The position numbers were made by a program, and so were the translations under genes. This document shows, piece after piece, positions 9,285-18,920 of a stretch of DNA of 64,000 bases (position 1 is its first letter; each line of letters opens with the position of its first letter). The stretch comes from G041200185 sp041200185 (GTDB lineage Bacteria; Pseudomonadota; Alphaproteobacteria; BNTO01): positions 310,001 through 374,000 of the forward strand of contig CP165730.1 of the NCBI GenBank assembly GCA_041200185.1, written 5' to 3'. The notes under the pieces were generated by a model. It made no database searches. It worked only from the letters and a program-made list of their open reading frames with translations, and was not told the origin of the DNA.

Positions 9285-9620
9285 CTACCTCTTAGGCTCC
9301 TCCACGACCCGGCCTGACTTTTTGAAGTAACGCTCCTTTTTGCCAGCCTCGTTGAAGCGATACCCAACACGCCCTATTAGGTCTGATTCAGGATCTACCA
9401 AAGCCACATTCGAAATGTGAATAGGTAAATTCTTAGCGATCCTTCCGTTGGGGTGAGCCTGACTTGGGCGAATAAACCGTACAACAGAACGCACGCCCTC
9501 AACAATCACCTTGGCTTCATCCAAGAGGACCTTCAGTACGACACCCGTCTTGCCCTTATCGCGCCCAACCATTACTTTGACGAAATCACCTTTTTTGATT
9601 TTAAACCTAGCTTGCGTCAT
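9285..9620 (-). CDS. rplX: 50S ribosomal protein L24
   Basis: A 111-residue L24, an early assembly factor of the large subunit. The KOW motif KKGDFVKVMVGRDKGKTG is at the N-terminus, and HPNGRIAKNLPIHISNVAL follows. Its ATG shares one base with the rplN stop (TAATG), so the two are translationally coupled. Confidence 0.97.
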   Translation of the reverse strand: MTQARFKIKKGDFVKVMVGRDKGKTGVVLKVLLDEAKVIVEGVRSVVRFIRPSQAHPNGRIAKNLPIHISNVALVDPESDLIGRVGYRFNEAGKKERYFKKSGRVVEEPKR

Positions 9621-9988
9621 TATAACACCTCCGGCGCTAAGGACATGATCTTTGTCTGCCCACAGGCACGTAACTCTCTTGTCACAGGGCCAAAAATACG
9701 CGTCCCGATTGGCTCATTCTGCTTGGTAAGCAACACGGCTGCATTTGAGTCGAAGGCGATCAACGATCCATCAGGCCTTTTAAGCGGTTGGCGCGTACGA
9801 ACGATAACCGCCCTTAGCACTTCGCCCGGCTTCACCTTTCCGCGAGGAATGGCATCTTTAACTGATACCACAATAACATCCCCCACCGAAGCATAGCGAC
9901 GCTTGGAACCACCCAAGACCTTAATGCACATAACTTCCTTCGCACCGGAATTATCAGCAACTTCCAAACGGGTCTGAACCTGAATCAT
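9620..9988 (-). CDS. rplN: 50S ribosomal protein L14
   Basis: A 122-residue L14 at the subunit interface, of the standard length for the family. MIQVQTRLEVADNSGAKEVMCIKV and the central AIPRGKVKPGEVLRAVIVRTR are nearly textbook. It lies between rpsQ and rplX. Confidence 0.98.
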   Translation of the reverse strand: MIQVQTRLEVADNSGAKEVMCIKVLGGSKRRYASVGDVIVVSVKDAIPRGKVKPGEVLRAVIVRTRQPLKRPDGSLIAFDSNAAVLLTKQNEPIGTRIFGPVTRELRACGQTKIMSLAPEVL

Positions 9989-10013
9989 AACAACCTACCT
10001 AACCAAAACTGCA

Positions 10014-10241
10014 TCACTCAACAACGACCCACTTCTTCATCTTAGAGATCGGCCGCGACTCCAAAATCTTCACCGAATCCCCCACCTTGAAGCGGTTGTT
10101 TTCATCATGAGCGTGATACTTCTCGTGACAACGAATCTTTTTTCCATACAGGGGATGCAATACACTTCTCTCCACACGCACCACAACGGTCTTATTACCC
10201 TTATCACTCACAACCGTTCCTGATAACATCCTACGTGGCAT
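10014..10241 (-). CDS. rpsQ: 30S ribosomal protein S17
   Basis: A 75-residue S17, a primary 16S rRNA-binding OB-fold protein. The L-x-G-x-V-V-S-D-K start and VERSVLHPLYGKKI followed by HDENN are typical. It starts 2 bp after the rpmC stop. Confidence 0.96.
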   Translation of the reverse strand: MPRRMLSGTVVSDKGNKTVVVRVERSVLHPLYGKKIRCHEKYHAHDENNRFKVGDSVKILESRPISKMKKWVVVE

Positions 10242-10243
10242 AA

Positions 10244-10444
10244 TTACGCCCCCTTCTCACTTTTAACTTGCGCCAAGCGCGTCAGGATCCTTGCGATATC
10301 GCGACGAACTTCGCGCATCTTGTGTGGTTTAAACTCTTGCCCCGTCCGCATTTGAACCCGCATACCAAACTGCTCTTTCTTGCGCTCCTCTAACAACTTG
10401 TAGAGCTCGGAAAGATTTTTCTCCTTCAAACTTGAAAATAACAT
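10244..10444 (-). CDS. rpmC: 50S ribosomal protein L29
   Basis: A 66-residue two-helix L29, located at the peptide exit tunnel. The N-terminal LKEKNLSELYKLLEERKKEQF and the second-helix MREVRRDIARILT match the family. It lies between rplP and rpsQ. Confidence 0.96.
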   Translation of the reverse strand: MLFSSLKEKNLSELYKLLEERKKEQFGMRVQMRTGQEFKPHKMREVRRDIARILTRLAQVKSEKGA

Positions 10445-10452
10445 ACTCCCCT

Positions 10453-10866
10453 CTAAGCTCCAATACGCGCCACAAACTTCGTATCAATCGGCAACTTCTC
10501 CGAAGCAAGACTAAAGGCCTCACGAGCCACCTCTTCTGAAACACCATTTAGCTCAAACAGAATCCGTCCAGGCTTAACACGACAAACCCAAAACTCTGGC
10601 GAACCCTTCCCGCTACCCATACGGACCTCAGCAGGCTTCTTGGAAACGGGAATATCCGGGAAGATCCGAATCCACAACTTTCCAACACGCCGCATATGAC
10701 GAGTGATAGCGCGACGGGCTGACTCGATTTGCCGCGCCGTAATTCGCGCAGGCTCAATAGCCTTTAACCCATACGTCCCAAAAGCAACCGTCGCACCCGA
10801 CCTGGCATTGCCGTGAATACGCCCCTTAAAGGCCTTTCTATATTTTGTCTTCTTTGGCGATAACAT
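10453..10866 (-). CDS. rplP: 50S ribosomal protein L16
   Basis: A 137-residue L16 that helps position A-site tRNA. The MLSPKKTKYRK start, a GNARSG...FGTYGLKA stretch and MGSGKGSPEFWV are diagnostic. It lies between rpsC and rpmC. Confidence 0.98.
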   Translation of the reverse strand: MLSPKKTKYRKAFKGRIHGNARSGATVAFGTYGLKAIEPARITARQIESARRAITRHMRRVGKLWIRIFPDIPVSKKPAEVRMGSGKGSPEFWVCRVKPGRILFELNGVSEEVAREAFSLASEKLPIDTKFVARIGA

Positions 10867-10888
10867 GTTAAAAACCCTCGACCTCTAA

Positions 10889-11548
10889 CTACGCTGTCCT
10901 ACGCTCCTTGCCAGCTAAATCATACCCCTTCTGGTCACCTTTATAGACCCAGACCTTGATGCCGCACGTGCCATACGTTGTCTTCGCAACCCCTAAGCCA
11001 AAATCGACATCCGACTTCAGGGTATGCAAAGGAACACGCCCTTCGCGGTACCACTCCATGCGTGCAATCTCCGCGCCACCAAGACGCCCCGAGCAATTCA
11101 CGCGAATCCCCAAAGCCCCCAAGCGCATAGCCGACTGCATAGCTTTTTTCATGGCCCGACGGAAAGAGACGCGTCTCTCGATCTGCTGTGCGATACTATC
11201 CGCGATCAACTTCGCGTCCACCTCAGGCTTGCGAACCTCAACGATATTAATCGAAACTTCCGCATCCGTCATTTTCGAAAGAGCTTTCTTTAGTTTCTCA
11301 ATATCAGCACCCTTCTTACCAATCAAAACCCCAGGTCTAGCCGCGTGGATATTTAAGAGAATCTTCTTCTCCAAGCGCTCAATAACAATCCGCGAAATAC
11401 CTGCCTGAGACAACTCCTTACGGATATAATCGCGAATCTTGAAGTCCTGGTGAAGGAAACGAGCGTAATCCCTATTACTAACCCAACAAGAATCCCACGT
11501 TCTGTTAATACCCAGGCGCATGCCTATTGGATTTACCTTTTGCCCCAC
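10889..11548 (-). CDS. rpsC: 30S ribosomal protein S3
   Basis: A 219-residue S3 at the mRNA entry channel. It has the start MGQKVNPIGMRLGI, a KH domain with PGVLIGKKGADIEKLK, and a C-terminal domain containing GCSGRLGGAEIAR-like sequence. The start lies 3 bp after the rplV stop. Confidence 0.98.
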   Translation of the reverse strand: MGQKVNPIGMRLGINRTWDSCWVSNRDYARFLHQDFKIRDYIRKELSQAGISRIVIERLEKKILLNIHAARPGVLIGKKGADIEKLKKALSKMTDAEVSINIVEVRKPEVDAKLIADSIAQQIERRVSFRRAMKKAMQSAMRLGALGIRVNCSGRLGGAEIARMEWYREGRVPLHTLKSDVDFGLGVAKTTYGTCGIKVWVYKGDQKGYDLAGKERRTA

Positions 11549-11551
11549 AGT

Positions 11552-11956
11552 CTACTCCTCTACTTTCTTATCTTCAATTTTGTCAGCCTTTGCCGCTTTT
11601 GGTGCCGACTCAACTATCCGCTCAGCCACTTTGATGCACAGGTGCGAAAACATCTTGCGAATCCCAGCACCACGCCCCTTAGCGCGAGCTCGGAAACGAC
11701 GCAAACACATCCCCTTACCAACATAAGACTCAACGATCACCAAGGAATCGATATCCATCCCGTGATTATTCTCCGCATTGGCCATAGCCGAAAGGACTGC
11801 CTTTCTCACATCCACAGCCACCCTTTTAGGGCACACCGTCAGATAATCTAAAGCTGCCTGCGCAGACATCCCGCGAATACGCGCCGCGACAAGGTTCATC
11901 TTTTGCGGACTCACGCGAACCATTCTTAAGTTGGCCTGTGCAATGACTCTACTCAT
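11552..11956 (-). CDS. rplV: 50S ribosomal protein L22
   Basis: A 134-residue L22 lining the exit tunnel. NLRMVRVSPQKMNLVAARIRG near the N-terminus and the tunnel-loop region RFRARAKGRGAGIRK are clear. The C-terminal tail is lysine- and glutamate-rich (KIEDKKVEE), a small lineage-specific extension. Confidence 0.97.
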   Translation of the reverse strand: MSRVIAQANLRMVRVSPQKMNLVAARIRGMSAQAALDYLTVCPKRVAVDVRKAVLSAMANAENNHGMDIDSLVIVESYVGKGMCLRRFRARAKGRGAGIRKMFSHLCIKVAERIVESAPKAAKADKIEDKKVEE

Positions 11957-11960
11957 TTTT

Positions 11961-12239
11961 CTAACCCTTCTTTACTTTCTTGTCGGCCCCATGACCGTAA
12001 TACGTACGCGTCGGAGCGAATTCGCCTAACTTGTGCCCCACCATATTCTCCGTCACAAAAACGGGGATGAACTTGTGCCCGTTATGAACACCGAAAGTCA
12101 CACCCACAAACTGAGGGATCACCGTTGAACGACGAGACCAGGTCTTAATAACGTCCTTACGCCCCGAGGACAGCACAGCCTCAACTTTCTTTAACAGATA
12201 CCTATCAAAAAAAGGCCCTTTCCAAACTGATCTTGCCAC
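11961..12239 (-). CDS. rpsS: 30S ribosomal protein S19
   Basis: A 92-residue S19 of the small-subunit head. It begins MARSVWKGPF and contains VGHKLGEFAPTRTYYGHG. It lies 4 bp before rplV and 88 bp after rplB, the longest internal gap in the S10 part. Confidence 0.97.
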   Translation of the reverse strand: MARSVWKGPFFDRYLLKKVEAVLSSGRKDVIKTWSRRSTVIPQFVGVTFGVHNGHKFIPVFVTENMVGHKLGEFAPTRTYYGHGADKKVKKG

Positions 12240-12327
12240 TCTATCCTCTCCTCAAGACACCTGACACTAAACTTCCCCCAGACAACTCTTAATTCTTACG
12301 CGTTTCCGCATAAAAAGTCAAGGCTAC

Positions 12328-13140
12328 CTACTTCCTCCTCCGAACAATGTACTTATCTGTCGACTTATTTCGACGGGTCTTATACCCCTTCGTACTCACA
12401 CCCCAAGGCGTACAAGGATGGCGACCACCATTCGTACGACCTCCATGAGGGTGGTCGACTGGGTTCATGGCAATACCACGCGTCTGAGGTCGAACACCAC
12501 GCCAACGCATACGCCCTGCTTTGGCATCGTTACGGTTCTGGTTGTCAGCATTTGACACCTCGCCCACCGTTGCACGACACTCACCCCGAACTAAACGTAC
12601 CTCACCCGACGGAGACTTCAAAATAACATGAACCCCGTCACGCCCAACAATCTGAACACTCGTTCCTGCGGAACGCGCCAACTGACCGCCCTTGCCAATC
12701 TTCAACTCGACGTTGTGAACAACCGTTCCGAGCGGAATATTTTTGAGAAGCATGCAGTTGCCGACTTTAACATCCGTTTTTACCCCGGAGATAACCTGAT
12801 CTCCAGAAGCCAAATGATTCGGTGCGAGGATATATCTATACTCACCATCCTCATACTTAACCAATGCAATAAATGCCGTCCGGTTTGGATCGTACTCAAT
12901 GCGCTCCACAACGCCCTTAACGTCATCTTTGTTGCGAACAAAATCAATCATGCGGTACAGGCGCTTATGCCCCCCTCCGCGGTGACGGCTGGTAATATGG
13001 CCGTGATTATTCCGCCCACCTGTCTGACTCATACCGTGAGTCAAGGCCTTAAAGGGGCGCCCCTTCCACAGACCCGAGCGGTCGATGTTCACCAGCTGAC
13101 GTTGTGACGACGTCGTGGGATTATATTGCTTCAAGGCCAT
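12328..13140 (-). CDS. rplB: 50S ribosomal protein L2
   Basis: A 270-residue L2, required for subunit association and peptidyl transfer. GRNNHGHITSRHRGGGHKR near residues 43-60 and the C-terminal MNPVDHPHGGR signature are present. It lies between rplW and rpsS. Confidence 0.98.
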   Translation of the reverse strand: MALKQYNPTTSSQRQLVNIDRSGLWKGRPFKALTHGMSQTGGRNNHGHITSRHRGGGHKRLYRMIDFVRNKDDVKGVVERIEYDPNRTAFIALVKYEDGEYRYILAPNHLASGDQVISGVKTDVKVGNCMLLKNIPLGTVVHNVELKIGKGGQLARSAGTSVQIVGRDGVHVILKSPSGEVRLVRGECRATVGEVSNADNQNRNDAKAGRMRWRGVRPQTRGIAMNPVDHPHGGRTNGGRHPCTPWGVSTKGYKTRRNKSTDKYIVRRRK

Positions 13141-13144
13141 GATT

Positions 13145-13480
13145 CTACACTCCCGTCATAAAGTTAATGCTCTCACCAGGCTCCAAACGAACCATGGCTC
13201 TCTTTTTATCCGACAACAAAGCGCGACGTCCGCGGAAGGTTTTTAGCTTTCCCTTCCGAACGGCCGTGTTGACCGACTTAACCTTGACACCAAAGACGCG
13301 CTCGACGGCTTGCTTAATATCCTGTTTCGTCGCCGTATTTTGAACGACGAAAAAATACTGATTCGACTCACCTACAAGCGTCGACTTTTCTGTCGTTACC
13401 GGATAGCGCAAAATATCGTAATCCGAAAAGACCACCCGGCCGGCCTCCTGCTTTCCCTTCACAACCTGCTGATTTTTCAT
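13145..13480 (-). CDS. rplW: 50S ribosomal protein L23
   Basis: A 111-residue L23, the exit-tunnel docking protein for trigger factor and SRP. YPVTTEKSTLVGESNQYFFVV and VFGVKVKSVNTAVRKGK are typical. It has an N-terminal extension of some 25 residues relative to short forms. It is one base from rplD. Confidence 0.96.
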   Translation of the reverse strand: MKNQQVVKGKQEAGRVVFSDYDILRYPVTTEKSTLVGESNQYFFVVQNTATKQDIKQAVERVFGVKVKSVNTAVRKGKLKTFRGRRALLSDKKRAMVRLEPGESINFMTGV

Positions 13481-13481
13481 G

Positions 13482-14096
13482 TTATAGCCTCGCTTCCAAC
13501 ATTTGAACCGCCGACTGAGTCAGGAACAAATGCTCTTTTCTTAAGATGTCAAACACGTTCAAGCCAATTTGCGGCAAGATATCGTAACCACGATAGTTGC
13601 GGATCGCCTGCCTGGCATTATCCCCAACATCTCCATCCACAAACAAGGCGGAATGAACCCCTTTTGTCTCAAACGCTGGAGCAAAATCGCGAACCTTACA
13701 AGATTTGAGATCGAGGTCTTTCAGGATGACCAGCTCATTCGAGCGGATTTTATCAGCAATCGCCATCCGTAAGCCGAGCCGACGTACCTTTTTCTGAAGC
13801 GAGTATCCATGATTACGCGGCGTAGGACCAAAGACGATTCCTCCACCACGGAACTGAGTTGCACGCTTCGCACCGTGACGAGCGCCACCCGTGCCCTTCT
13901 GACGAACGATCTTCTTACCCGAACCACTCACCATACTGATTGTCTTGACTTGATGTGTACCAGCCCGGCGTTTTGCCAACTGCCAGCGGACAACACGACT
14001 CAAAATATCTTCTCGCGGATCCAACGCAAACAGCGCATCGCTGAGCTCCATAGAGCCGCTTGGCTGATATTGGTGATCAAAAACCTCGACTTTCAT
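13482..14096 (-). CDS. rplD: 50S ribosomal protein L4
   Basis: A 204-residue L4. The extended tunnel loop is recognisable (KKIVRQKGTGGARHGAKRA, then FGPTPRNH). In other bacteria L4 represses its own S10 operon, but no such leader can be assigned here. It lies between rplC and rplW. Confidence 0.97.
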   Translation of the reverse strand: MKVEVFDHQYQPSGSMELSDALFALDPREDILSRVVRWQLAKRRAGTHQVKTISMVSGSGKKIVRQKGTGGARHGAKRATQFRGGGIVFGPTPRNHGYSLQKKVRRLGLRMAIADKIRSNELVILKDLDLKSCKVRDFAPAFETKGVHSALFVDGDVGDNARQAIRNYRGYDILPQIGLNVFDILRKEHLFLTQSAVQMLEARL

Positions 14097-14114
14097 ACCA
14101 CTTATCCTAACCTT

Positions 14115-14753
14115 CTAAACCTTCGCCTTAACGGCATCGCGAACATAAACCAAAGAACCTTTCGAACCCGGCACACTACCGCGAATAAAGAGCAAACTCC
14201 TCTCCTTATCAACACTGTAGACTTGTAAATTCAATTTCGTGACGCGCGTATCACCCATATGCCCCGCCATGCGTTTATTTTTAAAGACGCGACCTGGCTC
14301 TGTGCGGTTACCCGTCGAACCATGACTTCTGTGACTCACAGAAACACCGTGCGTTGCCCGAAGACCGCCGAAGCCGTGACGCTTCATGCCACCAGCGAAT
14401 CCTTTACCTTTCGAGATGCCTGTCACATCCACCAGCTGCCCGTCCGCAAAGAAGTCAGCATCCAGCACCTCTCCAACCTGCGCCAGAGAATCTTCCGTAA
14501 CTCGGAATTCCTTAGCGATCTTCTGCGGCTCTATACCCAGCTTAGCATAGTAGCCACGCAACGGCTTCGTTAATTTATTAGCACTCACGGGACGGGCCCC
14601 GAGCTTCACAGCTACATAGCCGTCTTCCGCCTCTGTCTTGTGTTCAAGGACTGTACACTTCTCTACACGCAAGACCGTGACGGGGATCTGAACGCCGGAC
14701 TCCGCAAACAGCTGAGTCATGCCGATTTTTTCTGCGATTAACCCTGTTCTCAT
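14115..14753 (-). CDS. rplC: 50S ribosomal protein L3
   Basis: A 212-residue L3, which shapes the peptidyl-transferase centre. The N-terminus MRTGLIAEKIGMTQLF and the conserved GKGFAGGMKRHGFGG...THGVSVSHRSHGSTG region are present. It lies between rpsJ and rplD. Confidence 0.98.
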   Translation of the reverse strand: MRTGLIAEKIGMTQLFAESGVQIPVTVLRVEKCTVLEHKTEAEDGYVAVKLGARPVSANKLTKPLRGYYAKLGIEPQKIAKEFRVTEDSLAQVGEVLDADFFADGQLVDVTGISKGKGFAGGMKRHGFGGLRATHGVSVSHRSHGSTGNRTEPGRVFKNKRMAGHMGDTRVTKLNLQVYSVDKERSLLFIRGSVPGSKGSLVYVRDAVKAKV

Positions 14754-14762
14754 AACACCAAC

Positions 14763-15077
14763 CTACAACTTAATTTCGACACCAACACCCGCCGCAAGAT
14801 CCAGCTTCATGAGGGCATCAACCGTCTGCGGAAGCCAATCCACAATGTCGATCACCCTCTTGTGCGTACGAATCTCAAACTGCTCTCGAGACTTTTTGAG
14901 GATGTGTGGCGAACGGTTCACCGTAAAACGCTGAATACGAGTTGGTACGGGAACAGGGCCAAAAACACGCGCCCCCGAACGTTCTGCCGTTGTTACAATC
15001 TCCCGAACGGACTGGTCAAGCAAACGATGATCATACGCTTGCAACTTTATGCGGATATATTGGCCTTTCATACTCAA
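14763..15077 (-). CDS. rpsJ: 30S ribosomal protein S10
   Basis: A 104-residue S10 (NusE). IRIKLQAYDHRLLDQSVREIV and GPVPVPTRIQRFTVNRSPHI are standard. It follows tuf by 20 bp, so the str and S10 operons are joined here. Confidence 0.98.
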   Translation of the reverse strand: MSMKGQYIRIKLQAYDHRLLDQSVREIVTTAERSGARVFGPVPVPTRIQRFTVNRSPHILKKSREQFEIRTHKRVIDIVDWLPQTVDALMKLDLAAGVGVEIKL

Positions 15078-15097
15078 CTCTCTTCTTTCGCCTTCAA

Positions 15098-16288
15098 CTA
15101 CTTCAAAATCTTCGACACAACCCCAGCACCTACGGTCCGACCACCCTCACGGATAGCGAAGCGAAGGCCTTCATCCATAGCCACCGGTGACAGCAAGTTA
15201 ACCGTCATTTTGATGTTATCGCCCGGCATAACCATTTCAACACCATCCGGTAGGGTCACTGTTCCGGTCACATCCGTTGTTCTAAAATAGAACTGCGGAC
15301 GGTAGTTGGAGAAAAACGGAGTGTGACGTCCTCCTTCTTCCTTCGTCAAAACATAGACCTCTGCCTCAAAGTCGCAATGCGGAGTAATGGTTCCTGGAGC
15401 TGCCAAGACTTGTCCACGCTCAACTTCTTCCTTCTTGGTGCCGCGGAGCAACACACCGATGTTATCACCCGCCTCACCTTGATCGAGAAGTTTGTGGAAC
15501 ATCTCAACGCCCGTAACAACCGTCTTCGCCGTTGGACGTAAACCAACAATTTCGACCTCATCGCTTACCTTCAAGACACCTGACTCCACACGGCCCGTCA
15601 CAACAGTTCCACGACCCGCGATAGAGAAAACATCTTCAATTGGCATCAAGAACGGCTTATCTTTCGGGCGATCTGGTTGTGGGATATAAGAATCCACAGC
15701 ATCCATCAACGATAAAATAGCCTTCTCCCCAATTTCCGGCTCACGATCTTCCAAGGCACAAATGGCTGAACCACGAATGATTGGAATTTGATCTCCTGGG
15801 AAGCCATAAGACGACAAAAGCTCACGAACCTCCATCTCAACAAGGTCCACGAGCTCAGGATCATCAACCATATCCATCTTGTTCAAAAAGACGACCAAGG
15901 CTGGCACACCTACCTGACGAGCCAACAGAATGTGTTCACGCGTCTGAGGCATAGCGCCATCAGCTGCTGACACGACCAAAATGGCACCATCCATCTGAGC
16001 CGCACCGGTGATCATGTTCTTCACATAGTCGGCGTGCCCCGGACAGTCAACGTGAGCATAGTGACGCTTTTCGGTTTCATACTCAACGTGTGCTGTTGTG
16101 ATGGTAATACCACGGGCTTTTTCTTCTGGCGCTTTATCGATCTCATCATAGGCCGTAAAGCTTGCCTGACCCTTTTGAGCCAAAACTTTCGTAATGGCCG
16201 CCGTTAATGTTGTTTTGCCGTGGTCAACGTGACCAATGGTTCCAATGTTGCAATGAGGCTTACTCCTCTCGTATTTTGCTTTCGACAT
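15098..16288 (-). CDS. tuf: elongation factor Tu
   Basis: A 396-residue EF-Tu that delivers aminoacyl-tRNA to the ribosome. GTPase motifs are GHVDHGKTT (G1), DCPGHADYVKNM (G3) and NKMD (G4). Domains II and III follow, with GRGTVVTGRVESG and the C-terminal FAIREGGRTVGAGVVSKI. Only one tuf is seen in this window, between fusA and rpsJ. Confidence 0.99.
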   Translation of the reverse strand: MSKAKYERSKPHCNIGTIGHVDHGKTTLTAAITKVLAQKGQASFTAYDEIDKAPEEKARGITITTAHVEYETEKRHYAHVDCPGHADYVKNMITGAAQMDGAILVVSAADGAMPQTREHILLARQVGVPALVVFLNKMDMVDDPELVDLVEMEVRELLSSYGFPGDQIPIIRGSAICALEDREPEIGEKAILSLMDAVDSYIPQPDRPKDKPFLMPIEDVFSIAGRGTVVTGRVESGVLKVSDEVEIVGLRPTAKTVVTGVEMFHKLLDQGEAGDNIGVLLRGTKKEEVERGQVLAAPGTITPHCDFEAEVYVLTKEEGGRHTPFFSNYRPQFYFRTTDVTGTVTLPDGVEMVMPGDNIKMTVNLLSPVAMDEGLRFAIREGGRTVGAGVVSKILK

Positions 16289-16331
16289 CTCGTCCTCCTA
16301 CTCTCTCAATAAACCGCCCAACCAGGAGATC

Positions 16332-18419
16332 TTAGCTCATTTTCGATTTAATTTCATCAGCAACCTGCTGAGGAACCTGCTCGTAATGATCAAACTCCAT
16401 ACTAAACTGGGCACGGCCTTGAGACATCGACCTCAAAACATTAACGTACCCAAACATATTTGCCAATGGCACCATAGCATGAATCACGCGCGCATTCGCT
16501 CGCTGATCCATACCCGACACCTGACCACGACGACTGTTCAAATCGCCGATAACATCACCCATGTAATCTTCAGGCGTAACAACCTCAACCTTCATGATCG
16601 GCTCAAGCAACTTTGGCTGACAACGACCAATCCCCTCACGGAAGGCCGCTCTCGCCGCTATTTCGAAAGCCAGCACACTCGAGTCGACGTCGTGGTACGC
16701 ACCATCCACCAAAGTCGCTTTAAAGTCGACCATGGGGAATCCTGCCACTACACCTGTTGTAAGGGCTGACTCCAACCCTTTGATAACACCAGGGATGTAT
16801 TCTTTCGGGACGGCTCCACCTACGATCTTGCTCTCAAATTGGAACCCAGATCCCGGCTCTAGAGGCTCAAAAATGAGCTTTATGCGTGCAAACTGACCAG
16901 CACCTCCCGACTGTTTCTTGTGGGTATAGTCAATTTCGCCTGTTTTTGTAATGGTTTCACGATACGCCACCTGAGGGGCGCCGATATTCGCATTAATCTT
17001 ATACTCGCGCTTCAGGATATCGACCTTAATATCCAAGTGCAACTCCCCCATCCCTTTAATAACCGTCTGACCTGTCTCAGGGTCGGAGCTGACGCGGAAG
17101 GAAGGATCTTCAGACGCCAAACGCGATAGAGCCAAAGCCATTTTTTCCTGGTCGGCCTTGGTTTGCGGCTCAATGGCGATCTCGATGACCGGATCAGGGA
17201 ACTCGAGCTTCTCAAGGATAATTGGTTTGCTTTCCGTGCAAAGCGTATCCCCTGTAGTGGTGTTCTTGAGACCGCACAGCGCGACAATGTCTCCCGCACG
17301 AGCAACTTTGATATCCTCGCGGTTATTTGCATGCATGAGAAGCATGCGCCCGACGCGCTCGTTTTTGTCTTTTGTCGAATTCAAAACAGACGTCCCCGAC
17401 TCAAGAACACCACAATAGACCCTCAGGAATGTGATCGACCCCACAAAAGGATCCGTCGCGATCTTAAACGCCAAGCCAACGAATGGCTCATTTTCACTAA
17501 TCTTGCGTTCGATCTCAGCACCCGTGTTCATATCAACACCATGCACGACTTTCAGATCGAGTGGCGATGGCAAGTAATCTACAATGGCGTCTAGTAGCGT
17601 TTGAACGCCTTTGTTCTTGAACGCCGTTCCACACAGAACGGGAACAAATTTGCTCGCTAAGACCCCCTTGCGGATACACATCTTGATCTGGTCGACCGAG
17701 ACGTCTTCACCGTTGAGGTAGGCCTCCATCACACCATCATCCATCTCAGCGACGGTGTCTAACATCTCCGTATGATATTTTGCGGCGAGCTCTTTCAGAT
17801 TTTTAGGGATTTCAACTTCCTTGAAAGTAGCCCCATTCTCGTCACCTTCCCACACGATAGCAACTTGTCGGACGATATCTACGACACCCTTAAAATCTGC
17901 TTCGGCGCCAATCGGTAGTTGCAAAACCAACGGCTTCGCTCCAAGGCGATCCACAATCATATCCACGCAGCGCAGGAAATTCGCGCCCATGCGGTCCATC
18001 TTGTTAACGAAACAAATACGTGGAACGTGGTATTTATCCGCCTGGCGCCATACAGTTTCAGACTGAGGCTCCACACCAGCAACACCATCAAAAACGGTCA
18101 CCGCTCCGTCAAGAACACGCAAGCTGCGCTCGACTTCAACCGTGAAGTCGACGTGACCAGGGGTGTCGATAATGTTGATGCGATGATCTTTCCAGAAACA
18201 CGTTGTCGCCGCCGAGGTAATGGTGATACCGCGCTCTTGCTCCTGGACCATCCAGTCCATCGTCGCCTCACCTTCATGCACCTCGCCGAGGCGGTGCGAC
18301 TTACCCGTGTAAAATAGAATTCTCTCTGTTGTTGTTGTCTTGCCCGCATCAATGTGGGCCATAATCCCAATGTTGCGGTATTTATCTAACGGAACAACGC
18401 GTCCATGATCGTCACTCAT
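16332..18419 (-). CDS. fusA: elongation factor G
   Basis: A 695-residue translocation GTPase. The motifs AHIDAGKTTT (G1), DTPGHVDF (G3) and NKMDRMG (G4) are in the G domain. ERGITITSAATT is switch I, and domains II-V follow, including GMGELHLDIKVD and HDVDSSVLAF. The length is normal. It lies 9 bp after the rpsG stop and 43 bp before tuf. Confidence 0.99.
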   Translation of the reverse strand: MSDDHGRVVPLDKYRNIGIMAHIDAGKTTTTERILFYTGKSHRLGEVHEGEATMDWMVQEQERGITITSAATTCFWKDHRINIIDTPGHVDFTVEVERSLRVLDGAVTVFDGVAGVEPQSETVWRQADKYHVPRICFVNKMDRMGANFLRCVDMIVDRLGAKPLVLQLPIGAEADFKGVVDIVRQVAIVWEGDENGATFKEVEIPKNLKELAAKYHTEMLDTVAEMDDGVMEAYLNGEDVSVDQIKMCIRKGVLASKFVPVLCGTAFKNKGVQTLLDAIVDYLPSPLDLKVVHGVDMNTGAEIERKISENEPFVGLAFKIATDPFVGSITFLRVYCGVLESGTSVLNSTKDKNERVGRMLLMHANNREDIKVARAGDIVALCGLKNTTTGDTLCTESKPIILEKLEFPDPVIEIAIEPQTKADQEKMALALSRLASEDPSFRVSSDPETGQTVIKGMGELHLDIKVDILKREYKINANIGAPQVAYRETITKTGEIDYTHKKQSGGAGQFARIKLIFEPLEPGSGFQFESKIVGGAVPKEYIPGVIKGLESALTTGVVAGFPMVDFKATLVDGAYHDVDSSVLAFEIAARAAFREGIGRCQPKLLEPIMKVEVVTPEDYMGDVIGDLNSRRGQVSGMDQRANARVIHAMVPLANMFGYVNVLRSMSQGRAQFSMEFDHYEQVPQQVADEIKSKMS

Positions 18420-18428
18420 ACAATCCCC

Positions 18429-18899
18429 CTACCATCGATAGTGTGCAAAAACTCGGTTGGCTTCGGCCATCTTGTGCGTCGTCTCACGCTTTTTAACGGC
18501 TTCGCCTTTCTCATTAGCGGCGTCCAGAAGTTCACCCGCCAAACGTTCAACCATGGTGTGCTCAGAACGCTTACGCGCTGCCGCGATAATCCAGCGAATC
18601 GACAAAGCTTGCGCTCGGTCAGGGCGTACTTCTGTTGGAACCGGATACGTCGCACCCCCTACACGGCGCGAGCGGATCTCCACAGACGGCTTCACAACAT
18701 CCAGCGCCTGGTGGAAAATTTCCAACCCAGCTTTTCCATCCTTGCCATGAATCTTATCTAAAGCCTGATAAACAATCCTCTCGGAGATAGACTTTTTACC
18801 TTCGTACATCAGGCTATTCACAAATTTCGTCAGAACGACATCCCCGAATTTTGGGTCCGGGTGAATCTCTCTCTTTACGGCTGCGTGACGTCTCGACAT
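18429..18899 (-). CDS. rpsG: 30S ribosomal protein S7
   Basis: A 156-residue S7, which nucleates assembly of the small-subunit head. MSRRHAAVKREIHPDPKFGD, the FVNSLMYEGKKS loop and GGATYPVPTEVRPDR are typical. It lies between rpsL and fusA. Confidence 0.98.
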   Translation of the reverse strand: MSRRHAAVKREIHPDPKFGDVVLTKFVNSLMYEGKKSISERIVYQALDKIHGKDGKAGLEIFHQALDVVKPSVEIRSRRVGGATYPVPTEVRPDRAQALSIRWIIAAARKRSEHTMVERLAGELLDAANEKGEAVKKRETTHKMAEANRVFAHYRW

Positions 18900-18920
18900 T
18901 CTTTCACCTCATCAAAAATC